Shown: positions 61,510 through 64,000 of the stretch, piece by piece | Numbering within the stretch: position 1 is the stretch's first letter | Layout of the letters: every line of letters begins with the position of its first letter | From: Sporosarcina sp. P2 | GTDB taxonomy: Bacteria; Bacillota; Bacilli; Bacillales_A; Planococcaceae | Reading direction: 5' to 3' | Length of the DNA: 64,000 bases | NCBI RefSeq assembly: GCF_002743255.1 | Contig: NZ_PDYY01000008.1 | Span: 62,001 to 126,000, forward strand | The notes under the pieces: generated by a model | Told to the model about the DNA's origin: nothing | The model's input: only the letters and a program-made list of their open reading frames with translations | Databases searched by the model: none | Program-made: the position numbers and the translations under genes

Positions 61510-64000
61510 ATGAAGAGGTTAATAGTGATTGTGATGATTTTGATATTTTTACTCATTGTACCTGTAGGATTATGGTTTTTGAAAGACAATCAACCGATGA
61601 AAGTAGCCATTATAGATAAATCAGCAGTGGAAAATTTACATACAAAACATCTTGGGGTTAGTTGGGTATTGAATTATGCAAAAGTAAAAGCTTCGCATAA
61701 CAAACCATTTGATCCTGCGCGGGACTATTATGGCGGATTCACAGCAGTAGAAGGAAAGGGTATTTCAGAGTTGAATCCATTACCACAAGATTATGTGGAG
61801 AAAGATATCATTTACTTGGCAAATACAGACAGTATCGATGAACGTACAGTAGAAACGAAAGATCCTGTGCTTGCAGCCTACGAGGATGATCATGGCGGAC
61901 TACAAGAAGTAGAATGGCAACGAATAGTGAAAAGACTTAATTCAAAAAAGCCTTCGTTGTTTATAGCGGAGTATAATTCGTTTTCTGCCCCCACTTCAGA
62001 AAAAGTACGTACACATGTTGAAGATCGAATGGGATTAAAGTTTTCTGGTTGGCAAGGTCGTTATATGGAAGAACTTGATCCACAAAAAAATGCAGAGTTG
62101 CAAAGCATTCTTTCCGAACAATTAGCAGAGTGGACATATAGTGGGCCTGGTTTTCTGTTAATGAATAATACTACAGGGGAAGTTCTTGCATTGAAAAAAA
62201 GTGAAGAATTTTCAAACGAAGGTATTCAGCTCACATTTACGGACATCGGTACGGAACGATTAAACGTCACAGGTTCGCATCGCTTTCATTCCTGGTTCGA
62301 TATCGTTACAGCGGAGCAAGGTGAATCATTAGCGGTGTATGAGTGGAATCTTACTGGAAAAGGAAAAAAGCTGTTAGATGAAAAAGGAATCCCTACTCAA
62401 TTCGATGCAGTGATTCGTCACACATCCGGTGTTTCGGAGAGCATGTATTTTTCTGGCGATTTCAGCAGTGTGGAAAATGTCCCTTCTATATATCAAGTAA
62501 AAGGAATAGCAAAAGTCTATGCAACGATTCAAAGATCCCCTGAGAAAACATTCTTCTGGTCAGCTTATGTACCTATGATGCAAGGGGTCCTAGCAAAGTT
62601 CGGTCAGGTGGAGGCAAAGGATGTTAAAGAATCGAAGCATGACGGAGTACAGATGACATCACGAATGAATGGAAAGTATTTGGAGGTTCTTTCAGAAGGG
62701 AAATGGACTCCGATGAGCGTGAAAGGTGTAAATATTGGAATGGGGAAACCGGGAGCATTTCCTGGAGAAGCTGCTATCACAGAAGAAGAATATTACAGAT
62801 GGTTCGAAGCTATTGGCGAGATGAACGCCAATACTATACGCGTCTACACGCTTCATCCACCTGACTTTTATCACGCATTAAAAGCGTATAACGATGTACA
62901 CGATACACCTATATATGTCATGCATGGTGTATGGATTAATGAAGAAAAACTGGAAGAATCCTTGGATGCTTTTGAAAAAGAGAATTTGAAAGACTTCCAA
63001 AATGAAATGGTTCAACTTGTCGATGTCATTCACGGAAATGCTACTGTACCGCCACGTCCTGGTCATGCATCTGGTGTGTACGATGCGGATATTTCCCAAT
63101 GGGTCACAGCATGGATGATTGGAATCGAATGGTATCCATTCATGGTGGAAAACACGAATAAGTTATATCCTGATTTAGGAGAATATAATGGAAAGTATTT
63201 TGAAACAAAAGGTGCTGCTGCATTTGAATATTGGCTGGCGGAACAAATGGATATCCTAGTCTCGCATGAAGTGAGTAACTACCAGCAAATTCGACCGATG
63301 AGCTTCGTCAACTGGGTTACAACAGATATGTTGACACACCCTTCCGTTTCATCTAGTCAGGAAGATCTCGTATCCGTTAATCCAAATCTACTCTACACTA
63401 AAGGCGAGATGGATAAGGCGGGTCAATTTGCTTCATATCATGTATATCCATATTATCCAGATTTTTTGAACTACGAGAAAAAATATCATGAATTTATTGA
63501 TTTCAGAGGCCAGAAGAATAACTACGCTGGCTATTTAAAAGATTTACATGAAGCACATCGAATACCGATTCTGATTTCAGAATTTGGGATTCCTGCCTCG
63601 AGAGGAAAAGCACATGAAAATCCATTTGGTTGGAACCAAGGTTTTATATCGGAAGACCAACAAGGTGAAATATTGACGCATTTATATGAAGATATATTGC
63701 ATGAAAATTTAATGGGTGGACTAGTGTTTTCATGGCAAGATGAGTGGTTTAAACGAACATGGAACACAGCAGAATATGATAATCCAGATCGTCGTCCTTA
63801 CTGGTCTAACACACAAACGAATGAACAAAAATTCGGTCTGCTGAGCTTTGATCCGTTGAAAATAAAAGTGGCAGGATATGAAGAGGAATGGACAAGAGAA
63901 CCGATGTACAAGAACAAGCAAGGTACGCTTGAGAAAATGTATGTAGATCATGACGAGACCTTTTTGTACATTCGGATAGATTATGATGAATCCAAAATAG
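61510..64000 (+). CDS. Membrane-anchored putative glycoside hydrolase (3' partial)
   Basis: An open frame of 830 codons that runs off the window end with no stop. It begins with a basic residue pair and one membrane helix (about residues 3-22). The N-terminal 370 residues are an unfamiliar extracytoplasmic region. From about 400 on it resembles a GH2/GH5-like TIM barrel: VKGVNIGMGKPGAFPGE, NANTIRVYTLHPPDFY, PIYVMHGVWI, and ILISEFGIPASRG with a glutamate where the nucleophile is expected, then GGLVFSWQDEW. GGGGG lies before the ATG. Such proteins may act on cell-surface polysaccharide; the substrate is unknown. Confidence 0.75.
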   Translation, partial: MKRLIVIVMILIFLLIVPVGLWFLKDNQPMKVAIIDKSAVENLHTKHLGVSWVLNYAKVKASHNKPFDPARDYYGGFTAVEGKGISELNPLPQDYVEKDIIYLANTDSIDERTVETKDPVLAAYEDDHGGLQEVEWQRIVKRLNSKKPSLFIAEYNSFSAPTSEKVRTHVEDRMGLKFSGWQGRYMEELDPQKNAELQSILSEQLAEWTYSGPGFLLMNNTTGEVLALKKSEEFSNEGIQLTFTDIGTERLNVTGSHRFHSWFDIVTAEQGESLAVYEWNLTGKGKKLLDEKGIPTQFDAVIRHTSGVSESMYFSGDFSSVENVPSIYQVKGIAKVYATIQRSPEKTFFWSAYVPMMQGVLAKFGQVEAKDVKESKHDGVQMTSRMNGKYLEVLSEGKWTPMSVKGVNIGMGKPGAFPGEAAITEEEYYRWFEAIGEMNANTIRVYTLHPPDFYHALKAYNDVHDTPIYVMHGVWINEEKLEESLDAFEKENLKDFQNEMVQLVDVIHGNATVPPRPGHASGVYDADISQWVTAWMIGIEWYPFMVENTNKLYPDLGEYNGKYFETKGAAAFEYWLAEQMDILVSHEVSNYQQIRPMSFVNWVTTDMLTHPSVSSSQEDLVSVNPNLLYTKGEMDKAGQFASYHVYPYYPDFLNYEKKYHEFIDFRGQKNNYAGYLKDLHEAHRIPILISEFGIPASRGKAHENPFGWNQGFISEDQQGEILTHLYEDILHENLMGGLVFSWQDEWFKRTWNTAEYDNPDRRPYWSNTQTNEQKFGLLSFDPLKIKVAGYEEEWTREPMYKNKQGTLEKMYVDHDETFLYIRIDYDESKI

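Noticed and set aside
1..64000. CRISPR arrays, insertion sequences, prophage or toxin-antitoxin loci
   Set aside because: No regularly spaced repeats of CRISPR type, no transposase or integrase motifs and no convincing toxin-antitoxin pair were seen on either strand.

Overview
The window looks like chromosomal core sequence of a low-GC, endospore-forming Firmicute, most probably a Planococcaceae genome (Sporosarcina-like; this is inferred from protein flavour, not from a search). Evidence: AT-rich DNA, strong AGGAGG-type ribosome sites, frequent TTG and GTG starts, Gram-positive promoters and terminators, T-box and riboswitch control, and sporulation-type proteins (a CotF-like coat protein and a SleL/YaaH-like cortex hydrolase). 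No rRNA, tRNA, CRISPR array, transposase or prophage was seen.

Layout. 1-5722: a GNAT protein with a MenC/N-acylamino acid racemase-type enzyme, then ribD-ribE-ribBA-ribH behind an FMN riboswitch. 6004-8600: metE on the minus strand behind a cobalamin riboswitch. 8979-13612: malate synthase G, a cysteine hydrolase, YpsA and an acyl-CoA dehydrogenase-like flavoprotein. 14169-19932: a chemoreceptor, ThpR, a HAD phosphatase, a small membrane protein and serA behind a T-box. 20173-25974: a thioredoxin, an AbrB-type regulator, metA behind a SAM riboswitch, DUF421 and HAD proteins, the spore-type proteins and a new 47-aa ORF. 26355-29763: gdhA, argG and a YdcF-like protein. 29821-37938: hisJ divergent from hisZGDB-AFIC; hisH is missing and a GC-rich inverted-repeat element lies where it would be expected. 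38157-41335: a cyclic-2,3-diphosphoglycerate-synthetase-like GTPase, a new 58-aa ORF, rlmN and a membrane protein. 41392-44935: a SCO lipoprotein and two-component system divergent from a YtkA-like lipoprotein. 45058-48902: ASCH, membrane, MetQ, YfkAB-type radical-SAM and SEC-C proteins. 49053-54739: ptsHI divergent from fruRKA. 54964-61084: small uncharacterised genes, pbuE behind an adenine-type riboswitch, a DUF2829 protein, an SDR enzyme, queT behind a structured leader, two decayed genes and a GmhB-like phosphatase. 61510-64000: a membrane-anchored putative glycoside hydrolase running off the end.

How it works together. Many biosynthetic or transport genes carry their own RNA sensor: FMN for riboflavin, cobalamin for metE, SAM for metA, a T-box for serA and adenine for the purine efflux pump pbuE. 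The queT leader may be another, because a pyrimidine-rich loop segment can pair with the queT Shine-Dalgarno sequence.

The strongest leads are the queT leader, the hisH gap with its repeat and a local shift in codon use, a five-fold 10-bp direct repeat between ptsH and fruR, a 10-bp inverted repeat between the two-component system and the YtkA lipoprotein, a perfect FNR-type palindrome plus a 14-codon upstream ORF before malate synthase, and three unlisted small proteins. All functions are from reading motifs by eye; no database search was run.
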